Origin: Lactobacillus sp. PV034 | GTDB lineage: Bacteria > Bacillota > Bacilli > Lactobacillales > Lactobacillaceae | Reading direction: 5' to 3' | NCBI RefSeq assembly: GCF_014522305.1 | Contig: NZ_CP041982.1 | Coordinates: forward strand, 67,001-131,000 | DNA: 64,000 nt | In this document: positions 39,064-49,792 of the stretch, piece after piece | Layout of the letters: every line of letters begins with the position of its first letter | How positions within the stretch are numbered: the stretch's first letter is position 1 | Position numbers and translations under genes: made by a program | Notes under the pieces: generated by a model | Seen by the model: only the letters and a program-made list of their open reading frames with translations | Databases searched by the model: none | What the model was told of the DNA's origin: nothing

Positions 39064-42000
39064 ATGGAGAAAATTAAAAGAAATCGTCCGTTAGTAATTG
39101 GCTTAATCGTATTAGCGGCAATTATTTTAATTAGCTTATTAGTAGGGATTGGTATTCACAATCGAGATGTTAGACGTCAAAATTCCGCTGCTCACAAAGC
39201 AAAGGTACAGTATGTCTTGGTTAATGAAGATAATGGTGCAAAATTTAATAATAAACATTACAACTTAGGAAAAGACTTTTTAAAGTTAGTTTCTCAGGAT
39301 AAGAAGCATGATTGGGAAACAGCAACTTATGATGGTGCCCAAGATGGAATGAAAAATGGTTTATACGATGTTGAAGTTATTATCCCACAAGATTTTTCTC
39401 AAAGAATTCTTTCACTAGAAAGTACTTCACCTAAAAAGGCTGGGGTTAGATATCGGGTACGTAAAGGACAAAATGAAGTTACAAATCAAATGATTGGTCG
39501 TAATGTAAACCAATTAATCTATGATTTTAATAATCGTGTAGTGCGAATGTACTTCTCTAGTTTGATTGGAAATTTACGTAATGCTCAGTTAGCAATGGGA
39601 AATATTGCCAATAAACAAGATATGCAAGTTAGTGATTTGGCTAATCAAGTTCAACAGCCTTTTAATGGTTTGGATGATCAATTTGGTGCCTTATTCAATA
39701 CTGCTAGCATCTTAGATGAAAATGGTAGTACTGATAGTCAGGCATTTAGTAATAGTATGAAAGACATGCTAAATGCCCTTGATAAGAATAAGGATGCAGA
39801 CAGTCGAGAAGATAGCCAATCAATCAAGGATCTTCAAGATCGCTTAAATTCTCAATTAGATACTTATAATAATTTGAATCGTCAATCTGATAAGTATCGT
39901 AATGATCTAAAAGCATATTTTGGACCAGAAAATCCAATTGCCAAACTGAAAAAATATAGTTTTGATGCTAAGACACCAACAAAAACTGATGATTCTTTTA
40001 ATAGTCAAATTACTGATCTAGATGAAAAGTATGATTCATTATTAAAGAAAAAGAAAGATCTTGAAGAAGAGTATCACTTGCAACCGGGTAAAACCGAAGA
40101 AAATATTACTCAGATAATGAATCAGTCACTAAATAAAAATCCTCAAACTAACGCTTCAGCTCTGCAGAACTTTATTAATTCTTTAAATGGTGAAATAAGT
40201 GAGTTAGAAATTGCCCAAGATATGACTACTGATAGCAAAGATACACAAAATCAAATTAATCAAAATGACTATAATTTAGCAGTCGATATTTTGAAAAAAT
40301 ACAGTCATACTGTAGGTGCAAATTACGGAAGTCATCAAACTACCTTTATTAATAAAAATAGTCAATCAAACTTTGATGGGAATGTAACCTTAGGTCTTAC
40401 TCCTGGTACAAATAAAATTGAACTTGATGGTAAAGGTATTTCTGCTAATGGTGTTGATGCTGAAAGTATTAAAAAGCAACTTGAACAAGAAGACTTTGTG
40501 GTTGATAAAATTTCAAGTTTTGATGATAACAGTATGGAAATTAAAATTCATCCTAAAGAAACCAAAACAGAAGTAACTACTAAGGAAGATAAAGAAAAGA
40601 AAAATCCAGATAAAGCTACAGACTCTAGCGAAAATAAAGAGGATAAAAAGGAAGAGTCAGATCAAGAGGAGAAGAAAACAGAGATTACTTCTACTGCTGG
40701 AAATGCCTTTATAACATTTGGTGTTACTTATCATTATAAAAAACCAACAACTTATAAATGGACGGTAAATGGACAAGAACAAAACACTGGTGACATCCAA
40801 AAATTAAATGATGATCGAATGGATGCATTAAATGCAAATGTTACAGCTACTATTGCTGCGGCCAAACAAGTGGTTGCTACTTACGGTAATGGTGAAAGTA
40901 TGGCAGATTTTGCCAGTCATCAAACTGGAGACCAAATTGTGGCAAGTGCTGGTTCATTAGCAGATTTAGCAAGTAAAGACCCTACACAGCCTGTACCAAC
41001 CGATAACAGCAAAATTCAACAAGAAGCTAAAGACCTTGCTGATAATTATGATAAGATTTGTCAACAACTTGAAACTTTAGGACAAGCTTCAGGGAATCTA
41101 CCTGTTGATAAACAAACTAACTCAGATATTAAGGCATTGAATGAGATTAGTAAGAATTTGGGTAAAGATGGTTTAAAAGCTTATTTAGATAATATGTCTA
41201 ATATTATTGAGTGGTACAACAAGGCTCAAGAATTAGTTAACAGTGAAGATGAAAAACAAACAAATAATGAAAATGAACAGCCAAAAGCGGTAGCTTCCGA
41301 TGAAACAGATTCATCAACTGAAAAACAAACTAATGATGATTTGGTTAACCAATATAATGATTTGCAAAAATCAATTAATGACAGTGTGAAAAGCTTAGAT
41401 TATGGTAATAAAGATAAGCAAAAAGATCTTAAACCAGTCATCAAAGATTTGACCAATAATACAACCAAATTACAAAATTCAACTAATTCAATTAAGAATA
41501 AACTTAGTCAGAATGTAAAAGACAGTCAAAATCAGGCAAATAATAATCAAGATTTTGCTCAAGCCTTCAATAATGTGATGAGTAATGCACGAAATGGAGA
41601 AGCTGATAACAGTAAAGTTTATAATTTCTTGACTAATCCGATTAAGGCTACTGGTTCTTATAGTGAATTGCGTCAACAATCTATCATTCCATACTTTATG
41701 ACCTTAATTGGTACTCTTGCAGCACTATTTGTTGGTTTAGGAATTGCTAAAAACCTTCCTGGAAGAAAATTAACTGAAGAAACAGCCATGATTGATCACA
41801 CTCGTCCATGGCTCAATCTTCCAAGTGCGTTAATTACTTTGGGAATTAGTTTTGTAATTGGGGTTTTCTTTAGCTTGACTACAATGGGCGTAGTTCCTGC
41901 CACTAGTCATTTTGATTGGGGCTTTTATCCAACTATCATCATGGTAATTATGATCAGTGCAATTGCTGCAGGTGCAAGACATCATCGGATGGTCACAATT

Positions 42001-42279
42001 TATGTTGTTAGCTTTTTACTTGCCCTTTATATTTTATTAACGCCATTTATTGGAGTCTTAGTACGTTCAGGAAGTTTAATTCAATTCCTTTATCGTATTT
42101 CTCCATTACAAAATATTGAAATTGGCTACACCGTATTAATTAATCATGGAGTAATTGGTGGTTTAACTCTTTTCGGATTAATTATTTTCTTAATTGTCGT
42201 GATCTTCGCCAACTTCTTTATTAAACCATTACCAACGATTGAAGAAAGTCCAAAAGCAGGTAACGAGCATGAAGCTTAA
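39064..42279 (+). CDS. esaA: T7SS membrane protein EsaA (YueB-like)
   Basis: A 1,071-residue protein: a cytoplasmic basic start, TM1 (about 8-32), a very long extracellular region of about 850 residues, and five or so transmembrane helices at the C-terminus (about 880-1060). The outer region includes a K/E/D-rich low-complexity stretch (around 510-545). EsaA is a dimeric T7SS component that projects through the cell wall; the Bacillus homologue YueB is the phage SPP1 receptor. The ATG at 39064 is chosen (GGAGG upstream) rather than the longer frame from 39031. The gene overlaps essA. Confidence 0.93.
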   Translation: MEKIKRNRPLVIGLIVLAAIILISLLVGIGIHNRDVRRQNSAAHKAKVQYVLVNEDNGAKFNNKHYNLGKDFLKLVSQDKKHDWETATYDGAQDGMKNGLYDVEVIIPQDFSQRILSLESTSPKKAGVRYRVRKGQNEVTNQMIGRNVNQLIYDFNNRVVRMYFSSLIGNLRNAQLAMGNIANKQDMQVSDLANQVQQPFNGLDDQFGALFNTASILDENGSTDSQAFSNSMKDMLNALDKNKDADSREDSQSIKDLQDRLNSQLDTYNNLNRQSDKYRNDLKAYFGPENPIAKLKKYSFDAKTPTKTDDSFNSQITDLDEKYDSLLKKKKDLEEEYHLQPGKTEENITQIMNQSLNKNPQTNASALQNFINSLNGEISELEIAQDMTTDSKDTQNQINQNDYNLAVDILKKYSHTVGANYGSHQTTFINKNSQSNFDGNVTLGLTPGTNKIELDGKGISANGVDAESIKKQLEQEDFVVDKISSFDDNSMEIKIHPKETKTEVTTKEDKEKKNPDKATDSSENKEDKKEESDQEEKKTEITSTAGNAFITFGVTYHYKKPTTYKWTVNGQEQNTGDIQKLNDDRMDALNANVTATIAAAKQVVATYGNGESMADFASHQTGDQIVASAGSLADLASKDPTQPVPTDNSKIQQEAKDLADNYDKICQQLETLGQASGNLPVDKQTNSDIKALNEISKNLGKDGLKAYLDNMSNIIEWYNKAQELVNSEDEKQTNNENEQPKAVASDETDSSTEKQTNDDLVNQYNDLQKSINDSVKSLDYGNKDKQKDLKPVIKDLTNNTTKLQNSTNSIKNKLSQNVKDSQNQANNNQDFAQAFNNVMSNARNGEADNSKVYNFLTNPIKATGSYSELRQQSIIPYFMTLIGTLAALFVGLGIAKNLPGRKLTEETAMIDHTRPWLNLPSALITLGISFVIGVFFSLTTMGVVPATSHFDWGFYPTIIMVIMISAIAAGARHHRMVTIYVVSFLLALYILLTPFIGVLVRSGSLIQFLYRISPLQNIEIGYTVLINHGVIGGLTLFGLIIFLIVVIFANFFIKPLPTIEESPKAGNEHEA

Positions 42280-42790
42280 ATTATCAAGTTTGCTCTTAAT
42301 TCTTCTTATTTTAAACTTTCCTAAACCAGTAATGGCAGCCAGTGATAATCAAGGTAGCCTTAATATCAATGACCAAGCTATTTATGACGATGGAAAAAAT
42401 AATCAAGGAAATATCAAAGACTATGATGTAAAAACAATTTTTGGACCTGAAATGGAACGTAAAAATCACCAGTTAAAACAAAAAGCTGATCAACCATTAC
42501 ACCAAGGCAAGAAGATAGTTTTTACCAAGCAAGTTCGGAGTCAAAAAGTAATTGACCGTCATAATCGTCATGTAATTAAAAAGTATTTATTTAAAAATAA
42601 TTACCGTCCTGTTAAGGCAGTTGGTAATTCAGTTCAAGAAACGTCTTGGTTAGAGCAACATAGTTATGTGATTGGAATTTTAATATTAGTAGCTGGGTTA
42701 ATTGGTTTGGGAACCTGGTTAGGTATCAAGTTTGGGAAGTATCAAGTAAGACAAAAGCAGGAAGGTAAAGATGAAAGAAGATTTAATTAA
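42269..42790 (+). CDS. essA: T7SS protein EssA
   Basis: A 173-residue protein with an N-terminal hydrophobic signal-like segment (KLSSLLLILLILNF, possible cleavage after V-M-A), a polar extracellular region and one C-terminal transmembrane helix (about 134-156) with a short basic cytoplasmic tail. This topology and its place between esaA and esaB fit EssA, a small membrane component needed for T7 secretion. It overlaps esaA by 11 nt and esaB by 20 nt. Confidence 0.88.
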   Translation: MKLKLSSLLLILLILNFPKPVMAASDNQGSLNINDQAIYDDGKNNQGNIKDYDVKTIFGPEMERKNHQLKQKADQPLHQGKKIVFTKQVRSQKVIDRHNRHVIKKYLFKNNYRPVKAVGNSVQETSWLEQHSYVIGILILVAGLIGLGTWLGIKFGKYQVRQKQEGKDERRFN

Positions 42791-43043
42791 AATTGGTCTC
42801 CACTATCATGAGCATACTTATGATTTACAAATTCCGCGACAAATTAGTTTAAGTCAATTGGCTAAGCAATTACCTGAAGCACTAGCAGTTGTCGGGGTGA
42901 ACTTGCCACACAATTTTCATTTAAGCTTGATGGATAAAGCAATAAATTTAGCTGAACATCAGCCTTTAGCAGATTATTCAATTGGCAATAGTGACCAATT
43001 TGAAATTATAGAGGATAAGGAGATAAATAATGCCACAGATTAG
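42771..43043 (+). CDS. esaB: T7SS ubiquitin-like protein EsaB (YukD)
   Basis: A 90-residue soluble protein with the YukD/EsaB ubiquitin-like pattern: a beta strand with Y-D-L-Q-I-P, L-x-x-L-A-K-Q-L-P, then S-I-G-N-S-D-Q-F-E-I near the end. EsaB is a cytoplasmic T7SS factor thought to regulate or assist the machine. It overlaps both essA and essB. Confidence 0.9.
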   Translation: MKEDLIKIGLHYHEHTYDLQIPRQISLSQLAKQLPEALAVVGVNLPHNFHLSLMDKAINLAEHQPLADYSIGNSDQFEIIEDKEINNATD

Positions 43044-44208
43044 TGACGGTTTTAATAGTATTGAAGTTAGTAAACTTGATTCAGCTTACAAGCGCAAAGT
43101 AATTTTAACTGCTGATCAGTTTCATTTAGATGCTGTAAATGAATATAAATTATTTTTAGGGAAAAATGATCATTACTTTGCGGGTGAAGTAGTTAAGGCT
43201 GATGAAGACCAACTGGAATTATCTTATCAACTCTCAAATGCTGCTATTCCATTACCAGAGTATGTAAAAGATTTGAATCGTTTGGAAATTTTGCAATTGA
43301 TTAGTCATCTTTACTGGCTAGTTGATGAACAAGTAGATGGACTGCAACCATTTATTTCACCAGATAATTTATATGTAATGGGTGATCAAGTTGTAGTTAT
43401 GCATCGAGGCTTCAGCAAGGCAATTACTCCTGAACAGGAAAGTGCTGATCAAAGAGTTAAACAGTTTAAAGCTTTAATTCATTATTTATTTAACCCAAAG
43501 TTGAATTTCACCAAATTAGTTGGAGGAAGTATAGCGTTAAATAATACGTTTGGCCAAACTTTGGCTAAACTTGATCAAATTGATCAGATTAAGAGTTGGG
43601 TTAATAAAAACTTAACTAATCAAATTAAATCCGCTCATCGTACGCAAATAACAATTAAAAAGTCTCGTTATCAACTAACACGTTGGGTAGCAATTGTTGC
43701 TAGCCTAGTAACAACCGCCATGATTATCTTGGCACTTGTTTGGGGCTTTTATACTCTGCCAAAACAAAACCGCATTATTAAAGCACAATCTGATTATTTG
43801 AACAATGATTATAGTGCAGTGGTAGATGAACTGAATTCATATCAAACCAAATCATTACCACAAAGTGCACGCTTTGTTTTAGCTGTAAGTTACATTAATT
43901 TGGATGATTTATCTAAAAGCCAAAAGCAAGCTGTGCTAAAAAGTATTTCACAAAAATCTAGTGCTAGTCAGCTTAATTATTGGATTGAATTAGGTCGCGC
44001 AAACTATAGCCAAGCCTTAAGTATTGCACAAAATATTGGTGATAATGAATATATCTTGCATGCATACACCAAACTTTATACTGCAACTAAGAATAATACG
44101 ACAATGAATGGTAGTAAGAAGCAAAGTGAGCTTAATAAGTACCGCAAGCAGATTAATAAATATATCAAAAAATTAGGAGGAGCTAAGAATGAATTTGAAG
44201 GAAATTAG
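43030..44208 (+). CDS. essB: T7SS membrane pseudokinase EssB (YukC)
   Basis: A 392-residue protein with a cytoplasmic N-terminal domain (pseudokinase-like, 1-215), a single transmembrane helix (about 220-244) and a C-terminal helical extracytoplasmic domain (245-392). This is the EssB/YukC architecture. It is a core T7SS component that contacts EssC. It overlaps esaB at the start and essC by 20 nt. Confidence 0.92.
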   Translation: MPQISDGFNSIEVSKLDSAYKRKVILTADQFHLDAVNEYKLFLGKNDHYFAGEVVKADEDQLELSYQLSNAAIPLPEYVKDLNRLEILQLISHLYWLVDEQVDGLQPFISPDNLYVMGDQVVVMHRGFSKAITPEQESADQRVKQFKALIHYLFNPKLNFTKLVGGSIALNNTFGQTLAKLDQIDQIKSWVNKNLTNQIKSAHRTQITIKKSRYQLTRWVAIVASLVTTAMIILALVWGFYTLPKQNRIIKAQSDYLNNDYSAVVDELNSYQTKSLPQSARFVLAVSYINLDDLSKSQKQAVLKSISQKSSASQLNYWIELGRANYSQALSIAQNIGDNEYILHAYTKLYTATKNNTTMNGSKKQSELNKYRKQINKYIKKLGGAKNEFEGN

Positions 44209-47200
44209 TGATTTATTCGCTGAGCCCCAAACTAGTATTGATGATCGGAAGATAGATAAGTCAGATGTAGTGTGGGATGTTTTTATCCTCAAAAATAATT
44301 TTAGCCATCTTGAACTTGGTATTAATCAGACTATTCAGTTGGGAGCAGATGAATTATCAACCACTGATAATCAAGTGAAGTTAAATGGAAAAGTAATCAA
44401 TTTAAACACTGGGGTTAATTATCAAGCCTCTAGTTCAATCTATGTAATGCCGCATCGTGATTTAAAAGTTTATACAACTAATTTACCGCATACGGCAATT
44501 CTATTAGGTGACAACTTTGGTGATATTCGTTATCAAACATCAGCTTTTTTAAAAATCACTCCTGAAGCTGATAATAGTGATTATCAGGTCCAAGTGTTTG
44601 CACATGAAAGTCAGCTATACTGGCAAGGTAAAAAAGCAAATGAAATAGATGACCAGTTTAAAATTGGCGATCAACTCTATCTTGATGGTCTTTTAATAGA
44701 AAGACGGGAGTTTCAATTCAAATTAACTCCCTTACGCAATGATATTAAGCTTAATATCGATCATCTATTGTCCACAAGAACTATTAGTGAATATCCAGAA
44801 GATTTTCCTAACTTTAGACGTAGTCCACGAATCTACTTGCGTGAACCTGATGAACACTTACAATTAGAAAATTTACCAGCAAAACAAGAAGCTCCTCGAA
44901 GTGCTGTAATGCAAATGATCGTTCCACCAATTGGGATGGTGGTTGCTAGTGGCTTAGTTAGTGTCTTAAGTGGAGGTAGTGGCTTAATTATCCTCGGGAT
45001 GGGTAGTGCGAGTGTTTTAACTGCTGCGTTTTCTGTTTCTAGTTTCTTTGGTAATCGTAAAGAAATTAACCATAAAAATAAGACCGCTCAAGCAGCCTAT
45101 GAAAATTACTTATTAGATTTTACAGGTAAGCTTGATGCCTTAAATCGAGAGCAAAAAGCAGTGCTTCATTATAACTATCCGTCGATGGATCAATTAAGTT
45201 TGATGATGAAGCATTATGATTCTCGGTTATATGAACGAATGACAAGCAACGATGACTTCCTAACTGTAAGTTTGGGTTATGGTGAATTGCCAATTTCTTA
45301 TCAGTTTGATCATCAAAAACAAGAGTCTAAAGTTGCAAGTTCATTAGAAAAATTTATCGAGAAGAATGTCATTGAACCTTATTCAACTGTCAAAAATGTT
45401 CCGATTACTGTACCTCTGCGCAATACTACATTGGGATTAGTTGGTAATCAAAGTGCCTTAAGACAAGCAATTCAAACTACCTTATTCCAAATTGCTGCCT
45501 TTCATTCTTATCATGATGTGCAGTTTATTGCCATCCTAAATGAAAGTGAATATCACAATTACTGGCAAGAATGGCGCTGGTTACCACATTTTCAAATTGA
45601 AAGTCTCAACTTACGTGGTTTGGTCTATAATGCACAAACACGTGATATGGTACTTAATTCGCTTTATCAATTATTAGTAAAGCGGCGCCAAGAAGTACGT
45701 GAACATCGCAACTCCCATGAACAATTACAGTTTAAACCTAATCTAGTCCTCTATATTCAGGATGAATCATGGTTAACGGGCCATAGCCTGAATGAATTCT
45801 TAATGGAAGATATGGGTCAGTACGGCGTGACAGTAATTTGGGCTAAGGATACTAAAGCTATGCTACCTGAAACGGTAACTACGCTCGTTGATTATCGCAG
45901 TACCAAATTGGGAACGGTAATTAACCAAGATCATGAATATTTAAATCTTGATTTCACACCTCATGCATATCCTCATACTTATCCAATGGATAAAGCCATC
46001 AAACGCTTAGCTAACCTTAACCATGTCGAAGTAGAAAAGAATTCAATACCAGATAGTATTACTTTCCTTGATCTATATCATGCCAAGAATGTAGCTGATC
46101 TTCATATTTTAAATCGCTGGCAAAAAGCAGATACTTCCAAAACTTTGGCTGTGCCACTTGGTCTCAGAGGTAAAGATGATATTGTAGATCTTAACTTGCA
46201 CGAACGTGCGCATGGTCCGCATGGATTAATTGCCGGAACAACTGGATCTGGTAAGTCAGAAGTTATTCAAAGTTATATCCTTTCCTTGGCAGTGAACTTT
46301 GCTCCAGAAGACGTTGGGTTCTTACCGATTGATTACAAGGGTGGAGGAATGGCAAATTTATTTGCCAAATTACCACACTTAATGGGAACAATTACCAACT
46401 TAGATGGAGCGGGTACTGAACGTGCATTAAAGAGTATTCGTGCTGAATTAAACAAGCGCCAAGAATGGTTCAGAAAATACCATGTGAATAATATTAATGC
46501 CTATACCAAGCTGTACAAGAAGGGCAAGACGATTACTGATCCCGAAGAAAAGAAGAATTATCCCGATCAACCTTTACCACATCTATTCTTAATCAGTGAT
46601 GAGTTTGCGGAATTAAAGGCTAATGAGCCAGAATTTATGGACGAGCTTGTTTCAACTGCTCGTATTGGTCGTTCTCTTGGCGTTCACCTAATTTTAGCCA
46701 CTCAGAAACCAAGTGGTGTGGTAAATGATCAGATTTGGTCTAACTCACGTTTTAAAATTGCCCTTAAAGTTGCTGAACCAGCAGATTCAAAAGAAATTAT
46801 TCACACACCAGATGCTGCTTCCATTACACAACCGGGACGTGCTTACTTGCAAGTTGGTAACAATGAAATTTATGAATTATTCCAAACTGCTTATAGTGGT
46901 GCATCCTATCAACCTGATAGAGAAGAAGATCAAAAAATGGATAATCGGATTTGGATGATTAATCACTTAGGACAAGCTGAATTATTAACAACTGACTTAT
47001 CTGAAGAAGATCAAGAAGAACAAGTTGATGAAGATATTACTCAACTTGATGCTGTTGTAGATGAAGTAGTTAAGGAAAGTAAAGCAGCCAAGTCAGTAAT
47101 TCCATTGAAGCCATGGTTGCCGCCACTTAAAGAAGTGATTCATGGTCCAGAAATAGACTGGCGCGAAGAGTGGAAAAAGGAACGTACTTTATCGGCACCA

Positions 47201-48703
47201 TTTGGAATGTTGGATATTCCAAGTCATCAAGGACAAAAGCCAATGAATTTTGACTTAGCAGAATTTTCTCCAGCAGTTATGATTGGAAGTTCCGGCTACG
47301 GTAAATCCATGGCTTTACAGACTTTAATTTTAAATTTGGCAAAAGAAAATTCTCCTGAACAAATGCAATTCTATTTACTTGATTTTGGAACTAATGGATT
47401 ATTGCCACTTCGTAATCTGCCCCATACTGGTGATATAGCTGGTTTTGAGAATCGTGAGAAATTAATGAAGATGCTTCGTATGCTTGAACGTTTGATTGAT
47501 ACGCGTAAAGCAATATTCGAAGAAGCAGAAGTATCTAATATCACACAATATCAAAGAGAATCTGACCAAGAATTACCAATTGTTTTAGTAGCAGTAGATG
47601 CTTATGATACGGTCGCAGAAGATGATTCAAGAGAAAGAATTGATTTTGTCTTAAATCGTCTAATTAGGGAAGGGCAAGCACTAGGCATTTACACAATTAT
47701 TACCGCCAATCGGTATAGTAGTTTAAGAATGACAATGACAGCAAATATTAATAAGCGTATGAGCTTATACATTGTGGATACTGATGAGTTTAAGAATATG
47801 CAAGGATATAATGCACTAACTCAAGAAGCAATTCCAGGACGAGGACAGGTAGAAGACGATGAAATGTTAGCATTTCAGGTTTATGTACCAACGTCAGCAA
47901 CTGATGGCCTAGAAAGTATTAAAGAGATACAAAAAATTTCTAGAGAAATGACTATTAATTGGCATGGTAAATTACCTAGAAAAGTACCAATGCTGCCAAA
48001 ACAAATTAGTATGAAGATGTTTTTAGATAATAAAAATGTCAAGGATATGCTTAAAACTCAAAAATTACCATTAGCATTTGATAAAGAGAGTGCCAATGCC
48101 GTTGGATATGATCCAGAGAGCGTGAAATATTTTATGGCTTTGCATGATACTCCAGAACAGGCTGAATACTTTGAAAATACATTATTAACTGATTTAAATA
48201 TGTTAAACAGTGAATCTCAAAAAATATTATTTGATCTAAAGGGAAAACATCAAGATATTCAAAAATATTTTGATAATGTAATTCAAGCTGATCAAGTGGG
48301 ATTAATTATTAAGCAAATGTGTAATGAAATTGAGAATCGAAAGCAAATAGGGTTTGAAAAGAGTATCTACATTTATATCCCTGATGCTGAAGAACTTGGG
48401 ACTAAGGTAATGGCATCTGTTGATGATATATCTTTATTATTAGATGAAGCCCATAAAGTTGGTATATATCTAATCTTTTCTGCTAACCAAAAAGCAATGT
48501 ACAGTACATTTTCTGATATTGGTAAACTTCTTAAAAATAATATTCCTGCTGGATTTATTGGTTCGAGAATGGCAGACCAAGAATTTATTAAAATTAAAAC
48601 ATCTTATAAAGAACCAATTATTGAATCAGATGAAAGTAATTTCTTTATTGGAAGAGATGTAGTTAGAACAAAATTAGTTAGTGAGGTAAATCTAAATGAG
48701 TAA
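44189..48703 (+). CDS. essC: T7SS FtsK/SpoIIIE-type ATPase EssC
   Basis: A 1,504-residue motor ATPase. The N-terminus has two FHA-like beta domains (about 1-200), then two transmembrane helices (about 245-290), then three ATPase domains. D1 has Walker A GTTGSGKS (683-690) and a D-E-F-A-E Walker B (about 807). D2 has GSSGYGKS (1033-1040). D3 (about 1290-1500) has no Walker A and is degenerate, as is common. EssC recognises substrates and powers export; its C-terminal part is strain-variable in other species and matches the effector set next to it. It overlaps the next gene by 8 nt. Confidence 0.96.
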   Translation: MNLKEISDLFAEPQTSIDDRKIDKSDVVWDVFILKNNFSHLELGINQTIQLGADELSTTDNQVKLNGKVINLNTGVNYQASSSIYVMPHRDLKVYTTNLPHTAILLGDNFGDIRYQTSAFLKITPEADNSDYQVQVFAHESQLYWQGKKANEIDDQFKIGDQLYLDGLLIERREFQFKLTPLRNDIKLNIDHLLSTRTISEYPEDFPNFRRSPRIYLREPDEHLQLENLPAKQEAPRSAVMQMIVPPIGMVVASGLVSVLSGGSGLIILGMGSASVLTAAFSVSSFFGNRKEINHKNKTAQAAYENYLLDFTGKLDALNREQKAVLHYNYPSMDQLSLMMKHYDSRLYERMTSNDDFLTVSLGYGELPISYQFDHQKQESKVASSLEKFIEKNVIEPYSTVKNVPITVPLRNTTLGLVGNQSALRQAIQTTLFQIAAFHSYHDVQFIAILNESEYHNYWQEWRWLPHFQIESLNLRGLVYNAQTRDMVLNSLYQLLVKRRQEVREHRNSHEQLQFKPNLVLYIQDESWLTGHSLNEFLMEDMGQYGVTVIWAKDTKAMLPETVTTLVDYRSTKLGTVINQDHEYLNLDFTPHAYPHTYPMDKAIKRLANLNHVEVEKNSIPDSITFLDLYHAKNVADLHILNRWQKADTSKTLAVPLGLRGKDDIVDLNLHERAHGPHGLIAGTTGSGKSEVIQSYILSLAVNFAPEDVGFLPIDYKGGGMANLFAKLPHLMGTITNLDGAGTERALKSIRAELNKRQEWFRKYHVNNINAYTKLYKKGKTITDPEEKKNYPDQPLPHLFLISDEFAELKANEPEFMDELVSTARIGRSLGVHLILATQKPSGVVNDQIWSNSRFKIALKVAEPADSKEIIHTPDAASITQPGRAYLQVGNNEIYELFQTAYSGASYQPDREEDQKMDNRIWMINHLGQAELLTTDLSEEDQEEQVDEDITQLDAVVDEVVKESKAAKSVIPLKPWLPPLKEVIHGPEIDWREEWKKERTLSAPFGMLDIPSHQGQKPMNFDLAEFSPAVMIGSSGYGKSMALQTLILNLAKENSPEQMQFYLLDFGTNGLLPLRNLPHTGDIAGFENREKLMKMLRMLERLIDTRKAIFEEAEVSNITQYQRESDQELPIVLVAVDAYDTVAEDDSRERIDFVLNRLIREGQALGIYTIITANRYSSLRMTMTANINKRMSLYIVDTDEFKNMQGYNALTQEAIPGRGQVEDDEMLAFQVYVPTSATDGLESIKEIQKISREMTINWHGKLPRKVPMLPKQISMKMFLDNKNVKDMLKTQKLPLAFDKESANAVGYDPESVKYFMALHDTPEQAEYFENTLLTDLNMLNSESQKILFDLKGKHQDIQKYFDNVIQADQVGLIIKQMCNEIENRKQIGFEKSIYIYIPDAEELGTKVMASVDDISLLLDEAHKVGIYLIFSANQKAMYSTFSDIGKLLKNNIPAGFIGSRMADQEFIKIKTSYKEPIIESDESNFFIGRDVVRTKLVSEVNLNE

Positions 48704-49121
48704 AAAAGCTCAAGGATTACAATTGATTGCTGAAGCAAATGCTTTAGTTGCTGCAACAGATACTCTAAATATGCAAAAGGCAGCTATAGATCAAAAAATA
48801 TCTAGATTAGAAACAGCTATTTCAAACTTAGATTCTTTTTTAAATGATATTCAAGATTGGAAAAATAATGTGAATAAGTTAGTAACAAACAATAATAATG
48901 ATTTTAAAGGAGACCGAAGAGATAAATTTGATGACTATATAAATGACGCAACAGATGCGGTAACGAGCTGGTCCAATAAACATGATGATAATAAAACACA
49001 GATGCAGCATAAATTAAATGAACTTAAAGATAAATCTTCAAGTCTTTCGTCATCTATCTCTGAATTAAGCGCACAAGCTGCAAGCTTATTAAGAATGGGA
49101 TCACAATTAATTAATGAATAG
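48696..49121 (+). CDS. Small helical T7SS-associated protein (DUF5082/Lap-like)
   Basis: A 141-residue, all-helical protein without signal peptide or WXG motif. The helices are rich in A, K, D, S and N (A-A-I-D-Q-K-I-S-R-L-E and S-S-S-I-S-E-L-S-A-Q-A). Proteins of this type (DUF5082, Lap) sit upstream of LXG toxins and bind the LXG domain for T7SS export. It overlaps essC by 8 nt and lies two genes before the LXG toxin, so the partner role is likely. The exact family is not certain. Confidence 0.65.
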   Translation: MSKKAQGLQLIAEANALVAATDTLNMQKAAIDQKISRLETAISNLDSFLNDIQDWKNNVNKLVTNNNNDFKGDRRDKFDDYINDATDAVTSWSNKHDDNKTQMQHKLNELKDKSSSLSSSISELSAQAASLLRMGSQLINE

Positions 49122-49129
49122 GAGAAAAC

Positions 49130-49792
49130 GTGAAAAATCAACAAGAATTATGGTATGAATTAAATCCCGAGATTACTCCTGAGAGTTTAATAAATAAAGT
49201 TTGTTTAAGTATTTCTAGTGATATTAAACAACTTGATTTAATAGTTGAGGGATTGTTACAAAATAAAGAAAGTTTTAATTATCAACCTTTATTTGGAGCT
49301 GATATTCTTGTGTCTTATGATTGGAAAAAATTATCAGTAGTTGTTAAAAGTTTAAACCAGATAGAAGAACTTTCATTATTTCAATGGATTAATTATCTTG
49401 CTAAGATTGATACTATTTTTTCACCTATATTACCCAATGGATCTGTTATTGAAATTGATGGTGAAAAAATAAGTAAAGAGGTCAAAGAAATCTTTGAAAC
49501 GGATGAACCAGGACTAGGATTTTACTTACAAGTTATTTCAAGAAGAGCTACGGTTGAAAATAGTAATGCATATGCGGATTATTTAACTACAATTTGGCCT
49601 ATAGGAATCCAACCATTGTTTCAGCCTATACCAATCAGTAATTATGTAATTAAAAGTGTTATTAATGAAGGATACAAAAATACGTTTGAAGAAAAATATA
49701 CTAACGCTTTAAGATTAGAATCAATAATTAATCAGCGTCATTCAATTCTGTTTGACAATTTATTGGAGGCGACAAAAGAAAATGAAAGTTGA
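49130..49792 (+). CDS. Unknown protein of the T7SS LXG module (220 residues)
   Basis: I do not recognise this family with confidence. It is a soluble, mixed alpha/beta protein with no signal peptide. A segment I-L-P-N-G-S-V-I-E-I-D-G loosely resembles the L-P-I-G-S-V-V motif of DUF4176 proteins, which are common near LXG toxins. The start is GTG at 49130, with an AGGAGA site. It lies between the helical partner and the LXG toxin and overlaps the toxin start by 11 nt, so it may be a chaperone or adaptor for that toxin. Confidence 0.5.
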   Translation: MKNQQELWYELNPEITPESLINKVCLSISSDIKQLDLIVEGLLQNKESFNYQPLFGADILVSYDWKKLSVVVKSLNQIEELSLFQWINYLAKIDTIFSPILPNGSVIEIDGEKISKEVKEIFETDEPGLGFYLQVISRRATVENSNAYADYLTTIWPIGIQPLFQPIPISNYVIKSVINEGYKNTFEEKYTNALRLESIINQRHSILFDNLLEATKENES

